DNA from: Rhodobacterales bacterium 32-66-9
GTDB lineage: Bacteria; Pseudomonadota; Alphaproteobacteria; Rhodobacterales; Rhodobacteraceae
Direction of reading: 5' to 3'
DNA length: 33,092 nucleotides
Assembly: GCA_002280405.1 (NCBI GenBank)
Contig: NCDY01000026.1
Coordinates: 1-33,092 of the forward strand
Part shown: positions 7,935 to 15,968 of the stretch, piece after piece
Position numbering within the stretch: position 1 is the stretch's first letter
Layout of the letters: every line of letters starts with the position of its first letter
Notes under the pieces: generated by a model
Told to the model about the DNA's origin: nothing
Databases searched by the model: none
What the model saw: only the letters and a program-made list of their open reading frames with translations
Program-made: the position numbers and the translations under genes

Positions 7935-8651
7935 ATGCGGGTCTTGATGCTGGGATCGGCACCGATGGCGGCAGAGGCGCGGGACTGGCCGCGCGCGCCG
8001 TTCGATCTGGTGCTGGCAATCAACAACGCCTGGCGCATCCGCGCGGACTGGGACGTGGCAATCCACCCGCATGATTTCGCCGTTGAGCGCCGCGCCAAGG
8101 CCGGACCGGGCCAGCGTGTCGTAACGGAAACGGAGTTCGTGCCGGCCCAGAACTCTTTCGGCGGCTTTGTCTACGCTGGCGCAACAATGGCCTTTACCGC
8201 CGCATATTGGGCGCTTTACGCTTTGCAGCCAAAGGTGATCGCGGTCTATGGCTGCGACATGCATTATCCGGCGACGGGTCCGACGCATTTCTATGGCACC
8301 GGGGCTCCGGACCCGTTGCGCGCCGACATCACCCTGCGGTCGCTTGAGGCCAAGGCGGCGCGGCTGATGGTGCTGGCGGCACGGGTCGGCTGCGCCATGG
8401 TGAACCTGTCGCGGGGACCCTCGCGGCTGGTGTTTCCCCGCGCATCGCGCGAGGCGTCGGCGCACGCCAGTCCCCTGCCCTGGTGTCCGGACCTTGCCGC
8501 CGAGGCGCTGGCGCGGGAAGCGGAGCTTGGCTATCTGGTGCCCTCGGGTCGCTACTGGGAGGAGACGGATCGTTTCGATCCGCGGAAGCTGAGCGCGGTG
8601 GATGCGCTGTGGCTGCAGGCCGCGACACGGCGCTTGCGGCAGACGGCTTGA
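7935..8651 (+). CDS. Conserved hypothetical protein, possibly Rossmann-like/MptE- or glycosyltransferase-related
   Basis: A 238-residue protein that I do not recognise with certainty. It has a strong ribosome-binding site (GGGAGG) six bases before the ATG. The N-terminus MRVLMLGSAPMAAEAR, a following beta-strand/Asn pattern (FDLVLAINNAW) and DWDVAIHPHDF resemble the opening of nucleotide-sugar or MptE/DUF115-like Rossmann folds. The middle part has VIAVYGCDMHYPATGPTHFYG, where a Gly-Cys-Asp-Met motif could bind a substrate phosphate or metal. There is no signal peptide or membrane helix. It sits between the Fe-S carrier and exonuclease III genes on the same strand, 59 bases after the former. 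Function unknown. Confidence 0.72.
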   Translation: MRVLMLGSAPMAAEARDWPRAPFDLVLAINNAWRIRADWDVAIHPHDFAVERRAKAGPGQRVVTETEFVPAQNSFGGFVYAGATMAFTAAYWALYALQPKVIAVYGCDMHYPATGPTHFYGTGAPDPLRADITLRSLEAKAARLMVLAARVGCAMVNLSRGPSRLVFPRASREASAHASPLPWCPDLAAEALAREAELGYLVPSGRYWEETDRFDPRKLSAVDALWLQAATRRLRQTA

Positions 8652-8700
8652 GCCTGCGGGCATCGGGGCCTAGGCTCGCGGAAACCGGAAGGGCCAGGCG

Positions 8701-9492
8701 ATGAAACTCGCGACGTTCAACATCAACGGGATCAAGGCCCGTATCGAGGCCCTGCCGGCCTGGCTGGCCGAGACGGCACCCGACCTCGTGTGTCTGCAGG
8801 AGATCAAGTCGGTGGACGAGGCCTTCCCGCGCGAGGTGTTCGAGGCGCTGGGCTATCAGGTCGAGACGCACGGCCAGAAGGGCTTCAACGGGGTCGCGAT
8901 CCTGTCGAAGCTGCCCTTGTCGGACCTGCGGCGGGGGTTGCCGGGGGATGACGGCGACAGCCAAGCGCGGTGGATCGAGGCGGTGGTGGATGCGGGGGAC
9001 AAAACGGGGCGGCCGGTCCGGGTCTGCGGGCTCTACTTGCCGAACGGCAACCCGGCCCCGGGGCCGAAGTATGACTACAAGCTGGCCTGGATGGCGCGGA
9101 TGGAGGTCCGCGTGCGGGACCTGTTGGCGGCGGAAGACTCGTTCGTCTGCCTGGGGGACTTCAACGTGATCCCGCAGGCGGCAGATGCGGCAAAGCCGGA
9201 GGCCTGGCGGACGGATGCGCTGTTCCTGCCTGAAAGCCGGGCGGCACTGCGGCGGATGGTGAACTTGGGGCTGACCGATGCGGTGCGGGTCCGCCAGCCC
9301 GGTCCGGGGGTCTACACGTTCTGGGATTACCAGGCAGGAGCCTGGGAGCGCAACAATGGCATCCGGATCGACCATGTGATGCTGTCACCCCAGATCGCCG
9401 ACCGGCTGGAGGCGGTCGGAATCGACAAGGCCGTGCGGGGCGGCGAAAAGCCGAGTGACCATGTCCCGGTCTGGGTCAGGATCGCCGCCTGA
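8701..9492 (+). CDS. xth: Exodeoxyribonuclease III
   Basis: A 263-residue enzyme of the exonuclease III/AP endonuclease family, which cuts DNA 5' to abasic sites and degrades 3' ends during base excision repair. The metal-binding glutamate is in CLQEIKS (residues about 33-39). The catalytic Asp-Asn pair is in CLGDFNVIP, and the closing Asp-His pair is in IRIDHVMLS. NFQ-type DNA contacts are replaced here by ETHGQKGFNGVAILS, which is normal for the family. Full length. It is preceded by AAGGGCCAGGCG ahead of the ATG and converges on the flavin monooxygenase gene. Confidence 0.94.
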   Translation: MKLATFNINGIKARIEALPAWLAETAPDLVCLQEIKSVDEAFPREVFEALGYQVETHGQKGFNGVAILSKLPLSDLRRGLPGDDGDSQARWIEAVVDAGDKTGRPVRVCGLYLPNGNPAPGPKYDYKLAWMARMEVRVRDLLAAEDSFVCLGDFNVIPQAADAAKPEAWRTDALFLPESRAALRRMVNLGLTDAVRVRQPGPGVYTFWDYQAGAWERNNGIRIDHVMLSPQIADRLEAVGIDKAVRGGEKPSDHVPVWVRIAA

Positions 9493-9548
9493 CTCGCAAC
9501 CGTCCACACCGGACGCGGTCAAGGGTCTATCGTTTCCAACGGGTTGGC

Positions 9549-9585
9549 GGGCCGCATTCATGTGGACTTAACCCTGTTGCGGCCC
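9549..9585. terminator. Hairpin between the convergent xth and monooxygenase genes
   Basis: GGGCCGCA at 9549-9556 pairs perfectly with TGCGGCCC at 9578-9585 across a 21-base loop, in the 142-base gap between two gene ends. A second, smaller hairpin (GGGACC/GGTCCC, 9592-9613) follows. Neither has a clear T-run, so the terminator role is inferred from position. Confidence 0.35.
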
Positions 9586-9634
9586 ATCGCGGGGACCAGA
9601 GCCGAAGGGTCCCGGGTCTGCGCGACGGGCGCGG

Positions 9635-10834
9635 TCAGAACCTGGGCTGGTCCGTCCGGGTGACGTCGTGGCCGTAAAGCCAGTCGAAGCGCGACAGCAT
9701 CGCCCCCGGAGAAAGCCGTCCCAGAAGCCGCAGGCCGGTGTGGCCGATCAGCCGAGGCAGGCCCGACAGATGGTAGGCGCGGGCATTGGCGTTGGCGGCG
9801 GCGACGATGCGGGTGGTGCGGGGCTTGCGCTGCTCCTGATAAGCGGCGAGTGCGGCCGCGGCGCTGTCGTGGGTGGCCAGCGCCCGGGCCAGCACCCAGG
9901 CATCCTCCAGCCCCATGCAGGCCCCCTGCGCGAGAAAGGGGAGCGTCGGATGCGCGGCGTCGCCAAGGATCGCCACCCCGCCCTGCCCCATCGGTCGTAC
10001 CCAGGTCCGGGCGACCTCGTGACGGAACAGGCCCCAGAGCCAGGGGTCCTCGACCGCGTCCAGCCAGCCTCTCACCCGGGGCGAGAACCCGGCAAAGGCG
10101 AGCCGGAGGTCCATGCTGTCGTCCCGAAGCGTCCAGCTTTCCTCTGCCCACTTCGCGCGCTCTTCCACCGCCACGATGTTGCGCATCGATCCGCCGCGCA
10201 GCGGATAGCTGACCAGATGGCGACCCGGGCCCATGTGCAGCTCGGCCACCGGAGCGTCCGTCCGGTCGGCGGGGACGACGGCGCGCCAGGCGACTTGCCC
10301 GGTGAAGAAGGGCGCAGCCGGCCCGTTCAAGGCCGCGCGGATCCGGGAATGCAGACCGTCCGCGCCAATGAGGAGTGGGGTCTCGATACGCTCGCCTCGG
10401 TCCAGCAGCAAGGCAGGATGCGCACCGGAAAGATCGACCGTCTCGATCCGCGACAGAAGGCGCAGCGTCACCCCGGCATCTTGCGCACCCTTGAGCAGCA
10501 GGCCGATGAGATCGGCGCGGTGCAGGAAGTGATAGCCCTGGTCGGGGCGCAGGCGGGCGAGGTCCAGCCGGGTCACCGGATCTCCGGTCGGACCGTCGAT
10601 CAGGACGATCGCCCCGGCCCGGGTCGAGGCCGCGTCTAGCGCCCCATGCAGCCCGAGGGCGCGCAGCACGCAGGCGCCGTTCGGCGAGATCTGCAGGCCA
10701 GCCCCCACGTCGCGGATCGCGTCGGCCTGTTCCAGGACGGTCACCGCGGCCCCGCGCAGGGCCAGCGCCCGCGCCACCGCAAGGCCCGCGACGCCTGCGC
10801 CGACGACGATGACCGACTGACCGATGAGACTCAT
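9635..10834 (-). CDS. FAD-dependent monooxygenase (salicylate hydroxylase-like)
   Basis: A 399-residue class A flavoprotein monooxygenase. The FAD-binding Rossmann motif VVGAGVAGLAVA is at about residues 9-20, with EQADAIRDVGAGLQISPN following. The dual-function GADGLHSRIR motif is in the middle, and the second FAD motif GDAAHPTLPFLAQGA is near residue 290. Such enzymes hydroxylate aromatic rings using NAD(P)H and O2. Substrate specificity (salicylate, 3- or 6-hydroxybenzoate or other) cannot be read, and no aromatic ring-cleavage gene is adjacent, so an unrelated role such as ubiquinone or secondary metabolism is possible. It lies downstream of dksA on the same strand, 72 bases away. Confidence 0.86.
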   Translation of the reverse strand: MSLIGQSVIVVGAGVAGLAVARALALRGAAVTVLEQADAIRDVGAGLQISPNGACVLRALGLHGALDAASTRAGAIVLIDGPTGDPVTRLDLARLRPDQGYHFLHRADLIGLLLKGAQDAGVTLRLLSRIETVDLSGAHPALLLDRGERIETPLLIGADGLHSRIRAALNGPAAPFFTGQVAWRAVVPADRTDAPVAELHMGPGRHLVSYPLRGGSMRNIVAVEERAKWAEESWTLRDDSMDLRLAFAGFSPRVRGWLDAVEDPWLWGLFRHEVARTWVRPMGQGGVAILGDAAHPTLPFLAQGACMGLEDAWVLARALATHDSAAAALAAYQEQRKPRTTRIVAAANANARAYHLSGLPRLIGHTGLRLLGRLSPGAMLSRFDWLYGHDVTRTDQPRF

Positions 10835-10855
10835 TCCCGCGCCTCCGACGTGACA

Positions 10856-10878
10856 ACGCCGGACCAGCGGCCCGGCGT
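10856..10878 (-). terminator. Hairpin downstream of dksA
   Basis: On the minus strand ACGCCGGGCC-GCT-GGTCCGGCGT forms a 10-bp stem (one G-U pair) directly after the dksA stop and before the monooxygenase start. No T-run follows, so it may terminate or attenuate read-through. Confidence 0.45.
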
Positions 10879-10906
10879 CAAGGACGCAGACTGTCGCGGG
10901 GGCGCC

Positions 10907-11329
10907 TCACTCGTCGCGGTGGACCTTTTCGCGGCGTTCATGCTTTTCCTGGGCCTCGAGCGTCATGGTGGCGATCGGCCTGGCGTCAAGACGTTTGAGA
11001 CTGATCGGCTCCCCGGTCACTTCGCAATAGCCGAATTCGCCGTTGTCGATCCGGCGGAGCGCGGAATCGATCTTGGCGACCAGCTTGCGCTGCCGGTCGC
11101 GGGTCCGAAGTTCCAGTGCGCGGTCCGTCTCTTCGGAGGCACGGTCGGCGATGTCGGGGACATTGCGGGCGCTATCTTGCAGGGAATCGATCGTCTCGGC
11201 CGACTGGTCCAGCAATTCCTGCTTCCAGATCAGAAGCTTGCGCCGGAAATATTCAAGCTGTCGGTCGTTCATGAAGGGCTCGTCCTCGGCGGGACGGTAA
11301 TCGTCGGGCAGGAAAACCTCGGCCTTCAT
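10907..11329 (-). CDS. dksA: DksA-family transcription factor (zinc-finger-less type)
   Basis: A 140-residue DksA. It binds the secondary channel of RNA polymerase and, with ppGpp, adjusts rRNA and amino-acid promoters. The coiled coil runs from about residue 19 to 100, and its tip carries PDIADRASEE, where the two aspartates and the alanine correspond to the essential D-x-x-D-x-A tip. The C-terminal globular part has a single cysteine (GYCEVTGEPISLKRLDARP) instead of the four Zn-finger cysteines of E. coli DksA. Loss of the Zn finger is known for DksA of Rhodobacter sphaeroides. I chose the ATG at 11329 because AAGGAGAG lies seven bases ahead; the frame extends upstream to 11431 without support. 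Confidence 0.93.
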   Translation of the reverse strand: MKAEVFLPDDYRPAEDEPFMNDRQLEYFRRKLLIWKQELLDQSAETIDSLQDSARNVPDIADRASEETDRALELRTRDRQRKLVAKIDSALRRIDNGEFGYCEVTGEPISLKRLDARPIATMTLEAQEKHERREKVHRDE

Positions 11330-11502
11330 CGAAACACTCTCCTTGGCGCCGGATCGCTCCGACAGGTGGGCTTCTGTCATGGACGCGCTCCTGTTGCGGG
11401 GGCGTTTATCGCAAGGTCCGGCCAATGTCACTAGCGGTTGCGAGATTTTGTGGGCATGGGTAGGGTTTGTCGAAGGCCGGGAAACAGGATGTTGAAACTG
11501 TG

Positions 11503-12342
11503 ATGAAATTCGGCACCACCGAGACCTATGTGGCGGCAGACGATCTGGCGATTGCGGTGAACGCGGCGGTCACGTTGCAACGACCGCTGCTGGTCAAGGG
11601 CGAGCCGGGAACGGGCAAGACGGAACTGGCGCGCCAGGTTGCGGCGGTGCTGGGGCTGCCGCTGATCGAATGGCATGTCAAATCCACAACCAAGGCACAG
11701 CAGGGGCTTTACGAATACGACGCGGTCGGCCGCTTGCGCGACAGCCAGCTTGGGGATGCGCGGGTGCATGAAGTGCGGAACTACATCCGCAAGGGCAAGC
11801 TGTGGCAGGCCTTCGAGGCCGAGACGCGCGTTGTCCTGCTCATCGACGAGATCGACAAGGCGGATATCGAGTTTCCCAATGACCTGTTGCAGGAGCTCGA
11901 CCGGATGGAGTTCCACGTCTATGAGACCGGCGAGATGGTCGCAGCACGGCACCGGCCGGTGGTGATCATCACCTCGAACAACGAAAAGGAATTGCCGGAC
12001 GCCTTTTTGCGGCGGTGCTTCTTTCACTTCATCCGGTTTCCGGATGCGGACATGCTGGCGGCCATCGTGCGGGTGCATTTCCCGAACATCAAGGCGCAGC
12101 TGCTGGCGGCGGCGCTGACCCAGTTCTACGAGCTGCGCGAGGTTCCGGGGCTGAAGAAGAAGCCCTCGACCAGCGAGGTTCTGGACTGGTTGCGGCTGCT
12201 TCTGGCCGAGGATCTGGACCCCGAAGATCTCCGCGCGGACGCGAGATCCGCCCTGCCGCGGCTGCATGGCGCGCTGCTGAAGAACGAGCAGGACGTGCAG
12301 CTGTTCGAGCGGCTGGCGTTCCTGTCACGGGGGCAGAGATAG
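11503..12342 (+). CDS. MoxR-family AAA+ ATPase
   Basis: A protein of 279 residues starting MKFGTTETYVAADDL. The Walker A motif is in VKGEPGTGKTELARQ and the Walker B motif in VVLLIDEIDKAD. The sensor-1-like VVIITSNNEKELPDAFLRRC is typical of the MoxR subgroup that works with CoxE-type VWA proteins as a chaperone, for example in cofactor or metal insertion (family knowledge). An in-frame TTG at 11467 would add 12 residues; the ATG is preferred because close relatives start here. Its expected partner follows, but only in fused form (12577-15078). It diverges from dksA across 173 bases. Confidence 0.9.
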   Translation: MKFGTTETYVAADDLAIAVNAAVTLQRPLLVKGEPGTGKTELARQVAAVLGLPLIEWHVKSTTKAQQGLYEYDAVGRLRDSQLGDARVHEVRNYIRKGKLWQAFEAETRVVLLIDEIDKADIEFPNDLLQELDRMEFHVYETGEMVAARHRPVVIITSNNEKELPDAFLRRCFFHFIRFPDADMLAAIVRVHFPNIKAQLLAAALTQFYELREVPGLKKKPSTSEVLDWLRLLLAEDLDPEDLRADARSALPRLHGALLKNEQDVQLFERLAFLSRGQR

Positions 12343-12358
12343 CGGCGGGACGAATCGT

Positions 12359-12396
12359 GCCGGGCCCCGGGGCGCGGCGTTCGCCGGGCCCGGGGC
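12359..12396 (+). terminator. GC-rich hairpin after moxR
   Basis: Two near-identical elements, GCCGGGCCCCGGGGC at 12359-12373 and GCCGGGCCCGGGGC at 12383-12396, can pair with each other (CCGGGCCC with GGGCCCGG) just after the moxR stop, followed by ATGTCGGATTT. It is a probable terminator or attenuator separating moxR from the fused gene. The direct-repeat nature of the arms is visible. No proper T-run. Confidence 0.4.
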
Positions 12397-12576
12397 ATGT
12401 CGGATTTGTAACATTCCGTGAGGGTGCGGGATACATCCTGCGGCGCAGATCACTTTAACCGCGAGGGGTAGTGTTTGGAAACTTTGTGGTTTTTCGCGAA
12501 TTGACTTGCAGGGGCTGCGGGCCGGACACTTTGACTGCGCCCGGCCGCGAGGGCGCGTCTCAGACTGGTCCAGCCG

Positions 12577-15078
12577 ATGCGCCTGCCCGTTCTTCTTGCC
12601 GCGCTGAGCGTGGTATCCGCCTGCGGCGGTGTCGCCCAGGTGACCAAAAGCGGCGCAACCGCCGAGGTCGGCGTGGGCTTCGGCTCTGCCGTCGGGAATC
12701 GCGGTGCCGTGGCCCCGGTGGTCGGGTCGTCGCTGACGCGGGATTTCATGGACCTGACCTTCGCGATGGAAAGCGGGCAGGAGTTGCAGATCTTCAGCCG
12801 GTTCGAAGGGCCGGTGACGGTGGCGATGACGGGCAAGGTTCCGGCAACGGCGGCGCAGGATCTGGGGGCGCTGATCGCGCGGCTCCGGTCCGAGGCGGGG
12901 ATCGAGATCTCGCCGACCACGGGGCCTGCGACGATCACGGTGGAATTCGCCAGCCGGGCCGACCTGCGCAGGCTGGCCCCGACGGCGGCCTGTTTCGTGG
13001 TGCCGAACGTGGATTCGCTGGCGGAATACCGGCGACTGCGGGGGCAGGATGCGGTGGACTGGGCCCTGGTCACCCGGCGCGAGCGGGCGGCGGTGTTCAT
13101 TCCGGCCGATACCAGCCCGCAGGAAGTGCGCGACTGCCTGCATGAGGAACTGGCGCAGGCGCTGGGACCGCTGAACGACCTTTACCGGCTGTCGGACAGT
13201 GTCTTCAACGACGACAACTTCCAGTCGGTGCTGACCGGTTTCGACATGGAGATCCTGCGGCTGACCTATTCCCCGCGGCTGGTGAGCGGGATGAGCCGCG
13301 AGGAGGTCGCGGCGCGGCTGGGGACTTCGGCAGCGCTCGACAGCGGCCAATCGACCGACTGGACCCGGGCGATCGAGCTGGCGCTGGGGCGGGGCGGGTC
13401 GCAGGCGGCGCGGAAAGCCTCGGCCGAGCGCGCGCTGGCGCTGGCGCAAGCGGCGGGATGGCAGGACGGCCGGCTTGCGTTCAGCTATTTCGCATTGGGC
13501 CGGCTCTTGGCCGGGAACGAGCCGGCCCGGGCGCTCGATGCCTTCGGGCGTGCGGCGACGATCTATGCCGGGTTGCCGGGGGCCGAGCTGCGGCTGGCGC
13601 ACATCGACATGCAACTGGCGGTGATGGCGCTGGCCGGGGGCTTTGCCGAAGAGGCGATGCGCCTTGCGGACCGGGCGATCCCGGTGGTGCGCGCGCAGCA
13701 GAACGCTGCCCTTCTGGCCACGCTGCTGCTGATCAAGGCCGAGGCGCTGGAGGCCCTGGGCAATCCGTCGGCTGCGGCGGCGCTGCGCATGGACAGTGCC
13801 CCCTGGGCACGCTATGGCTTCGGCTCGGAAGGCATGGTCCGCAGCCGGATGCGAGACATCGCCGCGGTGGCGGGGCGGGCCGGCGAGATCTTCGCGGTCT
13901 CGGCGAGAATCAGCGAGACATCGATGCGCACCGGCAGGCTCGCGCGGTCGAAAGCCCGGATCGCGGTAGCGACGCGGGAGAGCGCGGCGCCGATCGCGTC
14001 GAACCCCGAAGGCTTCTATCATCTGGCCCGGCTGACGCTGGTCAAGGACGAACGCCACATCGACCGCTTCGACCGCGCCTTCTCGCGGGCGTTTTCCGGT
14101 CTGCAGACCATCACGCCAGAGCAGGTGGTGCGGGCGCTGGACCTGCCGCGCGACTGGCTGGAAAAACTGGCCGAGCGGCACCTGAGCGCCGAGGAACGTG
14201 CGGCCATTCAGGCGCTGGGTGGATTCGACGCGCTGATGGAGACCCTGCGCCAGCGGCTGGCCGAGCAGACGGACCGGCATCAGGGCGGGTCGAAATGGAT
14301 CGGCACGGCGGGCACCTCGCCGTTCGGCGCCCATGGTTACAACCCGGAAGGCGTGCGGATCGGGCAGGAGCAAACCCGCCACCGGCGCGCGGTCAAGGTC
14401 TGGGACCGGCGCGAGTTCCGGGCTCTGGACGGCGATGCCGAGATCGGCACCCGGACGATGAAGCTGGCCCTGCGTCGTCTGCGGCGCTGGGCGCGGCAGG
14501 GCGCGGATCAGGAGCTGGACCTTGACGGCACGATCCGCGCGACGGCGGCACAGGGCTGGCTGGACGTGAAGACCCGGCCGGAACGGCGCAATGCGGTCAA
14601 GGTGCTGCTTCTGCTCGACATCGGGGGGTCGATGGACCCCCATGTCCGGGTCATGGAGGAGCTTTTCGCCGCAGCAAAGGCCGAATTCCGGCATCTGGAG
14701 GTCTTCTATTTTCACAACTGCGTCTACGAGGGCCTCTGGCGCGACACCCGCCGCCGGTGGGAGCATCAGACCCCGACCGTCGACCTGATCCGCACCTGTG
14801 GCCCGGACTGGCGGTTGATCGTGGTCGGCGATGCGGCAATGTCCCCATATGAGATCACCCATCCGGGCGGGGCCAACGAACACTGGAACCGCGAGACGGG
14901 CGAGGTCTGGCTGCGCCGGATTCGCGCGCAGTGGCCGTATCACATCTGGATCAACCCGGTGGAGGAGCGCGTCTGGGGCCACACCCGCTCGACCAGTCTG
15001 ATCCGGGAGATATTCGAGGGACGCATGGTGCCGATGACGCTGGACGGGCTCGGTCGCGGGGTCAGGGCGCTGCGGTGA
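12577..15078 (+). CDS. Fusion: DUF2927 lipoprotein with TPR-like tail joined to CoxE-type VWA protein
   Basis: An uninterrupted 833-residue frame of two unrelated parts. Residues 1-16 are a lipoprotein signal ending in VVSAC (Cys16). About 40-270 match DUF2927 (TRDFMDLTF, LHEELAQALG, SVFNDDNF, GMSREEVAARLG), and about 275-430 are helical TPR-like repeats. From Glu478 (EGFYHLARLTLVKDERHIDRFDR) to the end the sequence is the VWA protein that normally follows moxR, with the MIDAS-like DIGGSMD at Asp681-Ser685, YNPEGVRIGQ and the GRMVPMTL tail. The roughly 45 N-terminal residues usual for that VWA family are absent. A lipoprotein signal would export the protein, while the VWA partner of MoxR works in the cytoplasm, so the topology conflicts. 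Residues about 437-477 use atypical codons. It may be a true rearrangement, a decayed pair or an assembly join. Confidence 0.85.
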   Translation: MRLPVLLAALSVVSACGGVAQVTKSGATAEVGVGFGSAVGNRGAVAPVVGSSLTRDFMDLTFAMESGQELQIFSRFEGPVTVAMTGKVPATAAQDLGALIARLRSEAGIEISPTTGPATITVEFASRADLRRLAPTAACFVVPNVDSLAEYRRLRGQDAVDWALVTRRERAAVFIPADTSPQEVRDCLHEELAQALGPLNDLYRLSDSVFNDDNFQSVLTGFDMEILRLTYSPRLVSGMSREEVAARLGTSAALDSGQSTDWTRAIELALGRGGSQAARKASAERALALAQAAGWQDGRLAFSYFALGRLLAGNEPARALDAFGRAATIYAGLPGAELRLAHIDMQLAVMALAGGFAEEAMRLADRAIPVVRAQQNAALLATLLLIKAEALEALGNPSAAAALRMDSAPWARYGFGSEGMVRSRMRDIAAVAGRAGEIFAVSARISETSMRTGRLARSKARIAVATRESAAPIASNPEGFYHLARLTLVKDERHIDRFDRAFSRAFSGLQTITPEQVVRALDLPRDWLEKLAERHLSAEERAAIQALGGFDALMETLRQRLAEQTDRHQGGSKWIGTAGTSPFGAHGYNPEGVRIGQEQTRHRRAVKVWDRREFRALDGDAEIGTRTMKLALRRLRRWARQGADQELDLDGTIRATAAQGWLDVKTRPERRNAVKVLLLLDIGGSMDPHVRVMEELFAAAKAEFRHLEVFYFHNCVYEGLWRDTRRRWEHQTPTVDLIRTCGPDWRLIVVGDAAMSPYEITHPGGANEHWNRETGEVWLRRIRAQWPYHIWINPVEERVWGHTRSTSLIREIFEGRMVPMTLDGLGRGVRALR

Positions 15079-15221
15079 TCTGCGGGCGCAGCCGACCTTT
15101 CGGGTTCGGCCGAAGATCCCGCCGCCCTTGGCCGCGACGACCGCGCACAGAAGCGGTGCTGTCCTGTCCGCCAAACGGCAGGCCGTATTGCCGGGCGGCA
15201 AGGCGTGCCTATATCTGCGCG

Positions 15222-15908
15222 ATGACCAAGGCCCTGCTTCCCGTCCTGCTGGCGGTTCTCTACGCCTTCTTGATGCTGCGCTTTTCTGTCTGGCGCACCC
15301 GGAAGATGCTGGATGCGCAATCCCAGCCCCTGACCGACCCTTCGATCACCCGGCTGGCCGCCCGGATGGCCGCCGCGATGGATATTCCCGAGATCAGGGT
15401 CAACGTCTTCGAGATCGACGCGGTCAATGGTCTGGCCGCCCAGGACGGACGGATCTTCCTGACGCGCGGATTTCTGAACCGCAAGGCGCGCGGCGAGGTG
15501 ACGGCCGAAGAGCTGGCCAGCGTGATCGCGCATGAGATCGGGCATGTGGCCCAGGGGCACATGCGGCGGCGGATGATCGATTTCACCGGGCAGAACGCGG
15601 TTTTCGTGATGCTGTCGGCGGTCCTGAACCGGTTCCTGCCCGTCATCGGCATCTGGATCGCCAACCTGATCTCGACCGCGCTGATGGCGCGGCTGTCACG
15701 GCGCGACGAGTTCGAGGCGGATGCCTATGCGACGGCGCTGCTGATCAAGGCGGGGATCGGGACGGCGCCGCAGATCAGCCTCTTCCGCAAGCTGGAAGCC
15801 CTGACGCAGAACCGGGCCGAAGGCATGCCGGCCTGGCTTCTGAGCCACCCGAGAGTGGACGAACGCATCGCGGCGATCGAGGCGAACGAGGCGCGCTGGG
15901 TCGGGTGA
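15222..15908 (+). CDS. M48-family (HtpX/Ste24-like) membrane zinc metalloprotease
   Basis: A 228-residue protein starting MTKALLPVLLAVLYAFLML, an N-terminal transmembrane helix. The zinc site HEIGH is at His104-His108, and the third-ligand segment RRDEFEADAYA has Glu163. A hydrophobic hairpin (VFVMLSAVLNRFLPVIGIWIANLIS) sits between them, as in M48 proteases that clear damaged membrane proteins. It is shorter than E. coli HtpX (about 290 residues). The frame is open further upstream into the end of the fusion gene, but this ATG begins right at the membrane helix. It ends 60 bases before rsmA, on the same strand. Confidence 0.85.
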   Translation: MTKALLPVLLAVLYAFLMLRFSVWRTRKMLDAQSQPLTDPSITRLAARMAAAMDIPEIRVNVFEIDAVNGLAAQDGRIFLTRGFLNRKARGEVTAEELASVIAHEIGHVAQGHMRRRMIDFTGQNAVFVMLSAVLNRFLPVIGIWIANLISTALMARLSRRDEFEADAYATALLIKAGIGTAPQISLFRKLEALTQNRAEGMPAWLLSHPRVDERIAAIEANEARWVG

Positions 15909-15968
15909 CGTTGGCAAATCCGGGCCGAGCGGCTAGGAGGGGTCAGGGTTTCGCTATGGGGGGCCGTC

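Noticed and set aside
12325..15201. 958-residue open frame on the minus strand opposite the DUF2927-VWA gene
   Set aside because: Arg/Gln/Pro-rich translation without any recognisable motif; it is the antisense shadow of a GC-rich gene whose plus-strand product has clear domains.
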